Positions 1 through 9,135 of a stretch of DNA of 64,000 nucleotides are shown piece after piece (the stretch's first letter is position 1; every line of letters starts with the position of its first letter). The notes beneath the pieces were generated by a model, which saw only the letters and a list, made by a program, of their open reading frames with translations, was not told the origin of the DNA and did not search any database. Source of the DNA: Cellulomonas chitinilytica (GTDB lineage Bacteria > Actinomycetota > Actinomycetes > Actinomycetales > Cellulomonadaceae); assembly GCF_016862675.1 (NCBI RefSeq), contig NZ_BONK01000010.1:1-64000 (forward strand), written 5' to 3'. Made by a program: the position numbers and the translations under genes.

Positions 1-64
1 TCGCGCCCAGCGCGACAACCGCTGCCGCGACGGCGGCGGACAGCAGGGGAAGTCGAGACCTCAT
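1..64 (-). CDS. Secreted protein, N-terminal fragment (cut by window edge)
   Basis: Only the first 21 codons are inside the window. The start is an ATG read leftward from base 64, with a GAGGA ribosome-binding site a few bases upstream. The visible residues begin MRSRLPLLSAAVAAAVVALG: two arginines followed by an unbroken Ala/Val/Leu run, which is a typical Sec signal peptide n- and h-region. The product is therefore exported, but its function cannot be read. Its upstream region carries CGCTT-type pseudo-palindromes like those in front of the pectate lyase and mannanase further along, so a secreted carbohydrate-active enzyme is a reasonable guess and no more than that. Confidence 0.7.
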   Translation of the reverse strand, partial: MRSRLPLLSAAVAAAVVALGA

Positions 65-133
65 GGACATCCTCGTTCCTGAGCTTCGGCTGTCGCGGGC
101 GCGCGACGGCCTCGAAGGTTCTCGTGGGTGGAT

Positions 134-175
134 GCACCCGCCCGCCGTTCCGCCGGCCGGCCGACGGGCGGGTGC
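134..175. other. GC-rich inverted repeat upstream of the secreted gene
   Basis: An 11-bp perfect stem (GCACCCGCCCG with CGGGCGGGTGC) encloses a 20-base loop that can itself pair through GCCGGC. It lies 70-110 bases upstream of the leftward gene starting at 64 and could form in its 5' leader or act as a binding site. Apart from this and the TAAACGC repeats at 198-229, I see nothing else in the stretch from 65 to 360. Confidence 0.4.
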
Positions 176-197
176 GGGGTCACACAACCAGAGCGGG

Positions 198-229
198 TAA
201 ACGCGCTCCATCGGCCTAAACGCTTCATC
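198..229. promoter_or_regulatory. Tandem TAAACGC elements, LacI-type operator candidate
   Basis: TAAACGC occurs twice, at 198-204 and 217-223, 19 bases apart, each followed within a few bases by CATCG. The second copy reads TAAACGCTTCA, a pseudo-palindrome close to GAATCGCTTC upstream of the pectate lyase and mannanase genes. It sits about 150 bases upstream of the secreted gene starting at 64. That a LacI-family regulator binds here is inferred. Confidence 0.35.
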
Positions 230-360
230 GTGGTTGACGGACGTGCGAGGGCCTGAGACGCCGACAGCGACGCCATGAGTGGCCCCGTTCGGCTCGAGCG
301 ACAGCGGGCTGCCGAACGCGCGTGGGCTCTCGGATCCGGGTTGCCGGACCTGGTGGGCTG

Positions 361-2001
361 TCAGAAGGGTGGAGGGTCGGTCGCGGTGACCGTCGGTGGC
401 GGTCGGTGAGCAGCGAACGCCTCCCATACGGCGTGCACGTGCGCGGGCGAGCGGGCGTAGGTGGCGCCGGTCGGGCTCGTCCACAGCGCGGTGCCGTCCG
501 ACCGGAGCTCGACGTCCCAGCGTCCGTGGGTCTTCGCGCGGTGATGATGGCGGCACAGCGCATGAAGATTGGCGTGGGTCGTCTGCGGAGGGGCGGGACG
601 AGTCGCGTCGAACGGGACGACGTGGTCGACGTCGCACCGGGCGGCAGGCTGTCGGCACCCGACGAACCGGCAGGTCTCGTCGCGCTGGACGACGGTGCCC
701 GCGAGGGCCGCCCCGGGACGGTAGGTCGTCGAGCCGCGCTCCCGGACCGATCCGTCCGTCGGGTCCGTGAGGATCCGGCGCCAGGTCCCGTCCTGAGCGA
801 GGCGCCTGGCGAGCGGAGCCGGGATCGCGCCGTACCCGGGGATCGTCGCTGGGACCTCGTCGAGCCCCAGGAGCGTGGTGGCCGCGACGGTCACGTTCAC
901 CGCCGGTCGCATGCCGTGCCGGCGCGGCAGCGGTGCGCCGTCGAGGCCGTTCGACGAGTCGAGGATCGCGAGGAAGACGTCCGAGAACGCGTCCGCCCGC
1001 CGCTGGTCGACCCGCTCGGCCGCCGTCGGCGTCGAGGTCGTGGGCTGCTGCCACGGACGGGCCGGTCGTGCGCGCGACGCGGACGAGCTCGCGGTGTCGG
1101 CGCGGTCTGCGAGGGCGTCGAGCACGGTGAAGACCGCGACGGCCTCCTCGGCGGGCAGGTACGCCTTGATCCAGGCCATCGCGTCGTCGGCGGGCTCCAG
1201 GACGACGCGACGTTCCGCTCGCGCCGTCGCGCAGCGCGTCTCCGCGTGCTCGGGGGCGGCCCGCAGCACGGTGTGGCGGACCTGTGCGCGCAGCTGCGGG
1301 ACGGTGAGCGAACCCGCCGCGTGCGACGCCGCGCCGACGACCGCCGCGGTGAGCTCTCGAGGCGCTCCGGCCGTCTCGTCCAGGATGACGTGCGCCTTCC
1401 GGGCGTCGAGCCGGCCGGCGAGCAGGCCGTCGTCGAGCGCGGGGAAGCGGTTGAGCGACACGGCGAGGTCGATCATCCGGTCCGCGGTGCGCCGGGTGGT
1501 GGCCAGCGCGCACGCGATCTCGTCCGACACCCACTGGACGTGCTGAGGTGGCGTCCGGGCGACCAGCTCGCGGACGACGGCCGCCTGCCGCGCGGTCGCC
1601 GCTGTGACGACGCGCTGCCACCGGGTGACGGCGTCGACCAGGTCGGCATCGGTGAGGTCGGCGGGATCCACCGCCTCGGCGACCGCTGCGAGATCGGCCA
1701 CGCGGAGCGGACCCTCCACCGGGACACGCGGAAGGTCCACGCGGAGCGGACCCTCCGCCGGGACACGCGGAGGGCTGCCGAGCGGGCCGCCGGCGGCGCT
1801 CACCGCGGGACTGATGACCGTGCCGCTGTCGGCGCTGCTGACCTGGCCGCCGGTGAGGCGGCTGACGGGGCCACCGGCGGGGCGGCAGACGGGGCCGCAG
1901 ACGGGGCCGCAGACGGGGCCGCAGACGGGGCCGGCCCGATGGTCCAGGAGATCGGCCGCCGGGGGCATCGCTGGCACGGGCGCATCCAGCAGTGCGGTCA
2001 C
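361..2001 (-). CDS. DUF222 / HNH endonuclease (13E12-type) protein
   Basis: This 546-residue protein has an N-terminal DUF222 region and a C-terminal HNH nuclease domain. The HNH part starts near residue 444 with the zinc-type cysteines of CRFVGC, then the DVDHVVP and HANLHALCRHHH signatures. Such proteins are multicopy in actinobacteria (the mycobacterial 13E12 repeat family); they probably cut or bind DNA, but their role is not settled. I chose the GTG at 2001 because AGGAGG stands four bases before it; an in-frame ATG at 2088 would start inside the operator. Odd features are four GPVC repeats at residues 24-39 and a 13-residue repeat around PAEGPLRV, both from tandem DNA repeats. An SOS-like box lies just upstream. 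Confidence 0.85.
   Translation of the reverse strand: MTALLDAPVPAMPPAADLLDHRAGPVCGPVCGPVCGPVCRPAGGPVSRLTGGQVSSADSGTVISPAVSAAGGPLGSPPRVPAEGPLRVDLPRVPVEGPLRVADLAAVAEAVDPADLTDADLVDAVTRWQRVVTAATARQAAVVRELVARTPPQHVQWVSDEIACALATTRRTADRMIDLAVSLNRFPALDDGLLAGRLDARKAHVILDETAGAPRELTAAVVGAASHAAGSLTVPQLRAQVRHTVLRAAPEHAETRCATARAERRVVLEPADDAMAWIKAYLPAEEAVAVFTVLDALADRADTASSSASRARPARPWQQPTTSTPTAAERVDQRRADAFSDVFLAILDSSNGLDGAPLPRRHGMRPAVNVTVAATTLLGLDEVPATIPGYGAIPAPLARRLAQDGTWRRILTDPTDGSVRERGSTTYRPGAALAGTVVQRDETCRFVGCRQPAARCDVDHVVPFDATRPAPPQTTHANLHALCRHHHRAKTHGRWDVELRSDGTALWTSPTGATYARSPAHVHAVWEAFAAHRPPPTVTATDPPPF
1702..1771. repeat. 39-bp near-perfect tandem duplication inside the DUF222 gene
   Basis: Two copies starting at 1702 and 1741 share GCGGAGCGGACCCTCC and GGGACACGCGG with one base difference. 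They encode a duplicated 13-residue block containing EGPLRV in the low-complexity N-terminal part of the HNH protein. The frame is kept. Confidence 0.8.
1886..1933. repeat. Four perfect 12-bp tandem repeats (CAGACGGGGCCG)
   Basis: Four consecutive identical copies of a 12-mer lie near the 5' end of the DUF222/HNH gene. Read on the minus strand they encode four Gly-Pro-Val-Cys units. The unit is a multiple of three, so copy number can change without breaking the frame. Confidence 0.9.
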
Positions 2002-2037
2002 GACGCCTCCTCTCGTGATGCGGTCCGAATCGCCGCG

Positions 2038-2055
2038 TTCGTACAAGTGTACGAA
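2038..2055. promoter_or_regulatory. SOS (LexA)-like box upstream of the DUF222/HNH gene
   Basis: TTCGTACAAGTGTACGAA is an 18-bp inverted repeat with arms of eight around AG. It matches the actinobacterial LexA box TCGAAC-N4-GTTCGA in length, spacing and all but one symmetric base per half (TCGTAC-N4-GTACGA). It lies 37 bases before the GTG start and contains a TACACT sequence usable as a -10, so a repressor here would block transcription. Some mycobacterial 13E12 genes are known LexA targets; LexA binding at this site is inferred. Confidence 0.5.
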
Positions 2056-2096
2056 TCGCCGCCGACGTCGCGTCCCCGCCGTCCACAACCTGTGGA

Positions 2097-2138
2097 CGAC
2101 GTGGGCCCCCGCCGAACGATCGGCGGGGGCCCACGTCG
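2097..2138. terminator. 19-bp stem terminator downstream of acs
   Basis: A perfect 19-bp stem with an ACGA loop (arms at 2097-2115 and 2120-2138) follows the acs stop at 2154. It separates acs from the DUF222 gene, which runs the same way. There is no U-tract, as is usual for high-GC actinobacterial terminators. Confidence 0.85.
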
Positions 2139-2153
2139 AGAGCGCAGGAGCGG

Positions 2154-4175
2154 TCAGTCCTCCGAGGACGCCGCCGACCCCGCCGCCAGGCCGGACGCGA
2201 TGAGGTCCATGACCGACGCGTCGGCGAGCGTCGTCGCGTCCCCGACCTGACGGTGCTCGGCCACGTCACGCAGCAGGCGGCGCATGATCTTGCCGGACCG
2301 GGTCTTCGGCAGCTCCGCGACGACGAGGATCTGCCTCGGCTTCGCGATGGGCCCGATCTCCTTCGCGACGTGGTCGCGCAGCTCCTTCTGCACGTCCTCG
2401 CCGGACCGGTCGGCGCCGCCCCCGCCGCCGCGCAGGATCACGAACGCGACGACCGCCTGGCCCGTCGTGTCGTCCGACGCGCCCACGACGGCCGCCTCGG
2501 CGACCCACGGGTGCGACACCAGCGCGGACTCGATCTCCGTGGTCGACAGCCGGTGGCCGGACACGTTCATGACGTCGTCGACGCGACCGAGCAGCCAGAT
2601 GTCGCCGTCGTCGTCCTTCTTGGCGCCGTCGCCCGCGAAGTACAGCCCCTCGAACCGGGACCAGTACGTGTCGGCGTACCGCTCCGGGTCGCCCCAGATG
2701 CCGCGCAGCATCGAAGGCCACGGCTCGGTGAGCACCAGGTAGCCGCCGCCACCGTTCGGCACGGAGTGGGCCTCGTCGTCCACGACGTCGGCCGCGATGC
2801 CCGGCAGCGGCACCTGCGCCGACCCCGGCTTGGTCTCCGTGACGCCCGGCAGCGGGCTGATCATGATCGCGCCCGTCTCCGTCTGCCACCACGTGTCGAC
2901 GATCGGGGTGCGGTCGCCGCCGATGACCCGGCGGTACCAGATCCACGCCTCCGGGTTGATGGGCTCACCGACGGAGCCGAGCACGCGCAGCGACGAGAGG
3001 TCGAACTGGCCGGGGATCTCGTCGCCCCACTTCATGCACGTCCGGATCGCGGTCGGGGCGGTGTAGAGGATCGTGACGCCGTACTTCTGCACGATCTCCC
3101 ACCACCGGCCGCGGTGCGGCGTGTCGGGCGTGCCCTCGTAGATGACCTGCGTCGCACCGTTGACGAGCGGGCCGTAGACGACGTAGGTGTGCCCGGTGAC
3201 CCAGCCGATGTCGGCAGTGCACCAGTAGACGTCCGTCTCCGGCTTGAGGTCGAACACCGTGCGGTGCGTGTACGCGGCCTGCGTGAGGTAGCCGCCCGTC
3301 GTGTGGAAGATGCCCTTCGGCTTCCCCGTGGTGCCCGACGTGTACAGGATGAACAGCGGGTGCTCGGCCTCGAGCTCGACGGGCGTGTGCTGGTCGGAGG
3401 CCGTGTCGACGGCGTCGGACCACCACACGTCCCGGCCCTCCGTCCACGCGACGTCCTGGCCGGTGCGCTTCACGACCAGCACCTTCTCGACGGACGGCGT
3501 GCCCTTGGCGATCGCCTCGTCGACGGCGGGCTTGAGCGCGGACGCGGCCCCGCGGCGGTAGCCGCCGTCGGCCGTGACGACGAGCTTCGCCTCCGCGTCG
3601 TTGATGCGCGAGCTCAGCGCCTCCGCCGAGAACCCGCCGAACACGACCGAGTGCGGGGCGCCGATGCGGGCGCACGCGAGCATCGTGACGACCGCCTCGG
3701 GGATCAGCGGGAGGTAGATCGCGACCCGGTCCCCGGTGCCGACGCCGAGCGCGACGAGCGCGTTCGCGGCCTTCGACACCTCCCGCTGCAGGTCCGCGTA
3801 GGTGAGCGTGCGGGTGTCGCCGCCCTCGCCCTCGAAGTGCAGCGCGACCCGGTCGCCCCGGCCTGCCTCGACGTGCCGGTCCACCGCGTTGTACGCGGCG
3901 TTCAGCTTCCCGTCCGCGAACCACCGCGCCACGGGCGCACCCGACCAGTCGAGGGTCTCCGAGAACGGCGTCGACCAGTCGAGAAGCTCGCGCGCCTGGT
4001 CCGCCCAGAAGCCGACACGGTCGGCGGCCGCCCACGCGTACAGGTCGCGCTGCGCGTTGGCCTGCGCGGCGAACTCGGCGGACGGGGGGAAGCGGCGGTC
4101 CTCGGTGAGCAGGTTCTCGAGGCCGCCGGCGGACTCGGAGCCGGGGATCGAGCTGGGGATGGGGATGTCGGTCAC
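2154..4175 (-). CDS. acs: Acetyl-CoA synthetase (AMP-forming)
   Basis: Acs activates acetate with ATP to acetyl-AMP and then acetyl-CoA in the cytosol. The 673-residue protein has the full ANL-superfamily layout: an N-terminal domain with WFADGKLNAAYNAVDRH, the P-loop YTSGTTGKPKG, the DTWWQTETG adenylate motif, GRVDDVMNVSGHR at the hinge, and PKTRSGKIMRR at the C-terminus, whose lysine is catalytic and the usual regulatory acetylation site. The GTG at 4175 is chosen because AGGAGG precedes it by six bases; an upstream extension would be Arg-rich and unlike the family. A TAGAGT -10 lies at 4248-4243. A strong hairpin follows the stop. Confidence 0.97.
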   Translation of the reverse strand: MTDIPIPSSIPGSESAGGLENLLTEDRRFPPSAEFAAQANAQRDLYAWAAADRVGFWADQARELLDWSTPFSETLDWSGAPVARWFADGKLNAAYNAVDRHVEAGRGDRVALHFEGEGGDTRTLTYADLQREVSKAANALVALGVGTGDRVAIYLPLIPEAVVTMLACARIGAPHSVVFGGFSAEALSSRINDAEAKLVVTADGGYRRGAASALKPAVDEAIAKGTPSVEKVLVVKRTGQDVAWTEGRDVWWSDAVDTASDQHTPVELEAEHPLFILYTSGTTGKPKGIFHTTGGYLTQAAYTHRTVFDLKPETDVYWCTADIGWVTGHTYVVYGPLVNGATQVIYEGTPDTPHRGRWWEIVQKYGVTILYTAPTAIRTCMKWGDEIPGQFDLSSLRVLGSVGEPINPEAWIWYRRVIGGDRTPIVDTWWQTETGAIMISPLPGVTETKPGSAQVPLPGIAADVVDDEAHSVPNGGGGYLVLTEPWPSMLRGIWGDPERYADTYWSRFEGLYFAGDGAKKDDDGDIWLLGRVDDVMNVSGHRLSTTEIESALVSHPWVAEAAVVGASDDTTGQAVVAFVILRGGGGGADRSGEDVQKELRDHVAKEIGPIAKPRQILVVAELPKTRSGKIMRRLLRDVAEHRQVGDATTLADASVMDLIASGLAAGSAASSED

Positions 4176-4297
4176 GTACGACCTCCTGAGCAGCGACGTC
4201 GGTGCGGTCAGGGCCCGGGGAGCGATCCGGACCCGGCATCGCACTCTAGCCGGACGGGTGACGGGGACCACACGGGTGCCCGCGGGGGCCTGGACGG

Positions 4298-4330
4298 GCC
4301 CTGGCCCGGCGCCCCTGCCCGGGCCAGGGC
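4298..4330 (-). terminator. 12-bp stem-loop terminator
   Basis: GCCCTGGCCCGG pairs perfectly with CCGGGCCAGGGC across a nine-base loop, immediately after the stop (4338) of the leftward membrane protein gene and before the acs promoter. Confidence 0.75.
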
Positions 4331-4337
4331 GCAGCGG

Positions 4338-5453
4338 TCAGACCCGGTGCCGCTCCCGGAACGCCCCGAGCCGCACCCCGGACCGCCGGGCCAGCGCCGC
4401 GACCAGCCCGGCCACGAGCAGCAGGAACCCCGCGACGACGAGCGTGCCCGACGTGCCCGCGACGGTCACCTGGGTGACGGTCAGGCGCCACCCCGACGAC
4501 GACAGGACGTTCAGCGTCTGCTCCCGTGCGAGCGCCGGCGCGTACAGGAACACGGCTCCGGCGAGCGTGAGGATCCCGCCGCCGGTGAGCGGGACCGCCG
4601 GCGTCCACAGGCCGAGCAGCACGACGACGGCCAGCAGCAGCAGGCCGAGGGTCACCAGGACGATCCCGAGCACCTCCGTCGACCCGTCCCAGCCGTCGAC
4701 CTGGGCGGCCAGGATCCTCGACTGGCCGAGCAGCGTGATCGCGATGCCGATGGGTGCCAGCACGATGCCGACCACCACGCCGAGGATGTGCGCACCGACG
4801 CTCGTGGTGCGGGGAGCGTGCGGGTCGGGGAACAGCACCGGGTCCTCGGGGGCCGCCGGAGGCACCGGCTCGGGCGCGTCCGGAGCCGGGGGGATGTCCG
4901 ACGAGGCGGGTGCGAGTGGCGGGTCCGGGGTCGCTCCGGCGGCACGCTGGGCGTCGCGCCGTCCGGCGGCCGCGGCACCGGCGGCGACCGTGGGGTCGGC
5001 GCCGGTGCGGCCCACGACCGGGTCCGGTGCGTCGGGGTCGGGCGTCGTCGGGGCGGGGACCGGGGCCGGGACGGGGGCTGGAGGCTCGGGAGCGGGGCGG
5101 ACGACGGCGTGCCGTCCCGTGTCGGTCGTGGGCACGGCCTCGGTGGTGGGTGCGGGCGGGGCCGTCGCGGGGGCGTCGGGCCCGACGGGTGCGGCTGCCT
5201 CGACCGGTGCGGCTGCCTCGTCGGGTGCGGCGGCCTCGGCGGGTGCGGCAACTCCAGCGGGCGCGGCCGCCTCAGCGGGGGGCGTAGGCGCGGCAGGTTC
5301 AGCGGGGGGCGTGGGTGCGGCGGCGGGCTCGGCCCCGGTGGTCCGCGTGCGCCCAGCGGGCACGGGCTCGGTCGAGGTCGTGGGCGGCTCGGGCGAGGCT
5401 CCGCCGGTGCCCGAGGGGGAGTCGGGGGTGGCGTGCGGGTCGGAGGTGCTCAT
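4338..5453 (-). CDS. Pro/Ala-rich membrane protein, unknown function
   Basis: This 371-residue protein has two clear parts. Residues 1 to about 215 are a disordered, Pro/Ala/Thr-rich stretch with many PAEAAAP-like repeats. Residues 220-371 hold four hydrophobic segments, including ILGVVVGIVLAPIGIAITLL and VLGIVLVTLGLLLLAVVVLLG, and an Arg-rich tail. The ATG at 5453 has GAGGAG upstream. The long acidic/Pro-rich N-terminus is probably cytoplasmic, but topology is inferred. I recognise no family. It sits between acs and a formate/nitrite transporter on the same strand and is followed by its own terminator. Confidence 0.8.
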   Translation of the reverse strand: MSTSDPHATPDSPSGTGGASPEPPTTSTEPVPAGRTRTTGAEPAAAPTPPAEPAAPTPPAEAAAPAGVAAPAEAAAPDEAAAPVEAAAPVGPDAPATAPPAPTTEAVPTTDTGRHAVVRPAPEPPAPVPAPVPAPTTPDPDAPDPVVGRTGADPTVAAGAAAAGRRDAQRAAGATPDPPLAPASSDIPPAPDAPEPVPPAAPEDPVLFPDPHAPRTTSVGAHILGVVVGIVLAPIGIAITLLGQSRILAAQVDGWDGSTEVLGIVLVTLGLLLLAVVVLLGLWTPAVPLTGGGILTLAGAVFLYAPALAREQTLNVLSSSGWRLTVTQVTVAGTSGTLVVAGFLLLVAGLVAALARRSGVRLGAFRERHRV

Positions 5454-5513
5454 GGCGTGCTCCTCGGCTGCTCGGCGCGCGGTGCGACACCGTCCCTGGC
5501 GTCGCCGTTCGCC

Positions 5514-6452
5514 TCACCGTATTGCGGCCGCCAGGTGCTCGCTGGGCGGCGCGACCGTGTCGTCGAGCGAGCGGGTGGCGAGGAGCGGCACGTCGACGAC
5601 CCGCGCGAGCGGTGCCGTCCTGAGGCCCACCGGGAGGTCCGCCCCGGCATCGACGGCCGCGGCGGCGTGTGCCGCACGGCGCCCCGAGCCGTACGCGTAG
5701 GCCGCCCCGACGAGCACCGCCCCGCCGACGAGGTTGCCGAGCCCGACCGCGAGGATGTTGCGGCCCATCTCGGCGATGGTCGCTCCCTCGAGCCCGCCGA
5801 TGATGCCGAGCGAGAACGTCGTCATGTTCGCGACCACGTGCTCGAACCCGGACGTGATGAAGACCATGACGCACGCGAAGACGACCGCGATCCGCGCGCC
5901 CTCGCTGCGCAGCCGGCCCGCGCACCAGATCGCGAGGCAGACGAGCAGGTTGCACAGGATGCCCCGGACGAACAGCTGGCCGGTGGTCTCGGCGGCCTTG
6001 TGCTCGATCATCCCGGCGAGCACCGTCCCGCCTGCGGTGCCCGGTGCCAGGACGCCCGAGAGGTGCACGAGGGTCGCGAACACGACGGCTCCGAGCAGGT
6101 TGCCGACGAGGCACGCGAGCAGCGTCTCGATGGCGCGCAACCACCCGACGACGCCGCGCATGACGCCCTGGGTGAGGATCATCATCGCGGAGGTCGCGAG
6201 CTCGGCACCGGCGACGACGACGATCGTCAGGGCGACGCCGAACACGAGCCCCTGGACGAGCGGCGCGAACGCCGAGCCGGCGGCGACGAGCGGGCCGCCG
6301 GCCGTGCACATGATGAGCACGCCGATGCCGATGAACGCGCCCGCGAGCATCGTCCGGACCAGGAACAGCCCAGGGGTCGCGAGCAGGTCCACCTTGTGGT
6401 GGGCGGCGTCGGCCTGGGCGTCGACTGCCTCGGGGATGGTGAGCACCCGCAC
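5514..6452 (-). CDS. Formate/nitrite transporter family (FocA/NirC) channel
   Basis: About 312 residues with six transmembrane stretches and the look of the FNT family: an N-terminal IPEAVDAQADAAHHK segment before TM1, GAELATSAMMILTQG in the TM2/TM3 region, and FITSGFEHVVANM, which is typical of the pore-lining region of these pentamers. FNT proteins pass formate, nitrite or related small anions. The C-terminal tail after residue 265 is longer than in FocA. The start is uncertain: GTG codons at 6452 and 6446 both fit and neither has a strong ribosome-binding site. It is divergent from the oxidoreductase at 6538. The substrate cannot be told from sequence. Confidence 0.88.
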   Translation of the reverse strand: MRVLTIPEAVDAQADAAHHKVDLLATPGLFLVRTMLAGAFIGIGVLIMCTAGGPLVAAGSAFAPLVQGLVFGVALTIVVVAGAELATSAMMILTQGVMRGVVGWLRAIETLLACLVGNLLGAVVFATLVHLSGVLAPGTAGGTVLAGMIEHKAAETTGQLFVRGILCNLLVCLAIWCAGRLRSEGARIAVVFACVMVFITSGFEHVVANMTTFSLGIIGGLEGATIAEMGRNILAVGLGNLVGGAVLVGAAYAYGSGRRAAHAAAAVDAGADLPVGLRTAPLARVVDVPLLATRSLDDTVAPPSEHLAAAIR

Positions 6453-6537
6453 AGCCTGCCGGTCCGGATCGTCCGTCTCCTGGGACGAAGGGCCGTCCCG
6501 GGAATGGATCCGGCCCCTGCGCGGGTTGGGAGCGCAC

Positions 6538-7659
6538 GTGACCACGCTCTTCTCACCCCTCACCCTCCGGGGCACCACGTTCGCCAACCGCGCCTGGCTC
6601 GCACCGATGTGCCAGTACTCCGCGACGGACGGCGTCCCGTCCGACTGGCACCTCGTCCACCTCGGCGCCCGCGCCTCCGGGGGCTTCGGCCTCGTGCTCG
6701 CCGAGGCCACGGCCGTGGTGCCGGAGGGCCGGATCAGCCCGCAGGACACCGGCCTGTGGGACGAGGCCCAGACGCTCGCGTGGCGTCGGGTGACCGACTT
6801 CGTGCACGCGCGCGGCACCCGCGTCGGCGTGCAGCTCGCGCACGCGGGCCGCAAGGCCTCGACGTACCGCCCGTTCGCGCCCGTCCAGGGCTCCGTCCCG
6901 CCGTCCGACGGCGGCTGGGGGACGGTCGGTCCGTCGACGTCGTCGTTCCCGGGCTACGTCGCCCCGCACGCGCTCACGGACGCCGAGATCGAGGACGTGC
7001 CGCGGCAGTTCGCGGCCGCCGCCCGGCGCTCGGTCGCCGCAGGCTTCGACGTCGTCGAGGTGCACGCCGCGCACGGCTACCTGCTGCACCAGTTCCTCTC
7101 GCCGCTGTCCAACGAGCGGGACGACGAGTACGGCGGCTCGCTCGAGAACCGCATGCGGCTGCTCGTCGACGTCACCGACGCCGTCCGGTCCGCGTGGCCC
7201 GACGACCGCCCGCTGCTCGTGCGCCTGTCCGCCACGGACTGGGTGGACGGCGGGCTGACCGTCGACGACGTCGCGCTCGTCGCCAAGGAGCTCGCCGGGC
7301 ACGGCGTCGACCTCGTCGACGTGTCCACCGGCGGCAACGCACCCGCCCAGATCCCCGTCGGGCCGGGCTACCAGGTGCCGGCGGCCCGCACGGTGCGGGC
7401 GACGTCGGGCCTGCCCGTCGCGGCTGTCGGGCTGCTCGACGACCCCCGGCTCGCGGAGGCGACGCTCGCCGACGGGTCGGCGGACGCCGTGCTCGTCGGC
7501 CGCGGTGCCCTGCGCGACCCGCACTGGCCGCTGCGCGCCGCGCACGAGCTCGGGGTGGCGACCGTGGACCTGCCCGTCGCGGAGCCGACCGCCGACGTGG
7601 ACGGGTTCGCCGAGGTCACCGGGTGGCAGCCGCAGTACGCGCGCGGCACCTGGCGCTGA
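6538..7659 (+). CDS. NADH:flavin oxidoreductase, old yellow enzyme family (YqjM-like)
   Basis: A 373-residue FMN-binding TIM barrel of the OYE family, which reduces activated C=C bonds with NAD(P)H. Family motifs appear in order: FANRAWLAPMCQYSA near the N-terminus (the Cys is the redox-tuning residue of the YqjM subgroup), VQLAHAGRKAS, VEVHAAHGYLLHQFLSPLSN with the substrate-binding His pair, and GLPVAAVGL and ADAVLVGRGALRDPHW for phosphate binding. The GTG at 6538 is preceded by GGGAG. It is divergent from the FNT channel and convergent with the malic enzyme. The physiological substrate is unknown. Confidence 0.93.
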   Translation: MTTLFSPLTLRGTTFANRAWLAPMCQYSATDGVPSDWHLVHLGARASGGFGLVLAEATAVVPEGRISPQDTGLWDEAQTLAWRRVTDFVHARGTRVGVQLAHAGRKASTYRPFAPVQGSVPPSDGGWGTVGPSTSSFPGYVAPHALTDAEIEDVPRQFAAAARRSVAAGFDVVEVHAAHGYLLHQFLSPLSNERDDEYGGSLENRMRLLVDVTDAVRSAWPDDRPLLVRLSATDWVDGGLTVDDVALVAKELAGHGVDLVDVSTGGNAPAQIPVGPGYQVPAARTVRATSGLPVAAVGLLDDPRLAEATLADGSADAVLVGRGALRDPHWPLRAAHELGVATVDLPVAEPTADVDGFAEVTGWQPQYARGTWR

Positions 7660-7683
7660 CCGCGTCGGGCGTCGGGCGGCGCC

Positions 7684-9078
<1,395 letters not shown>

Positions 9079-9135
9079 GCGGTCATTGTGTGGCGCGAGG
9101 GGTGTGCGGCGCACGTGGGCTCGTAGGGTGTCGGC

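Noticed and set aside
2083..2097. GTCCACA/TGTGGAC dyad that resembles a DnaA box or a tRNA arm
   Set aside because: Only part of the DnaA consensus is matched, there is a single copy, and no origin genes are near.
5514..6854. A longer start for the FNT channel at 6854
   Set aside because: The extra 134 residues are antisense to the oxidoreductase gene and Arg/Pro-rich, unlike any FNT N-terminus.
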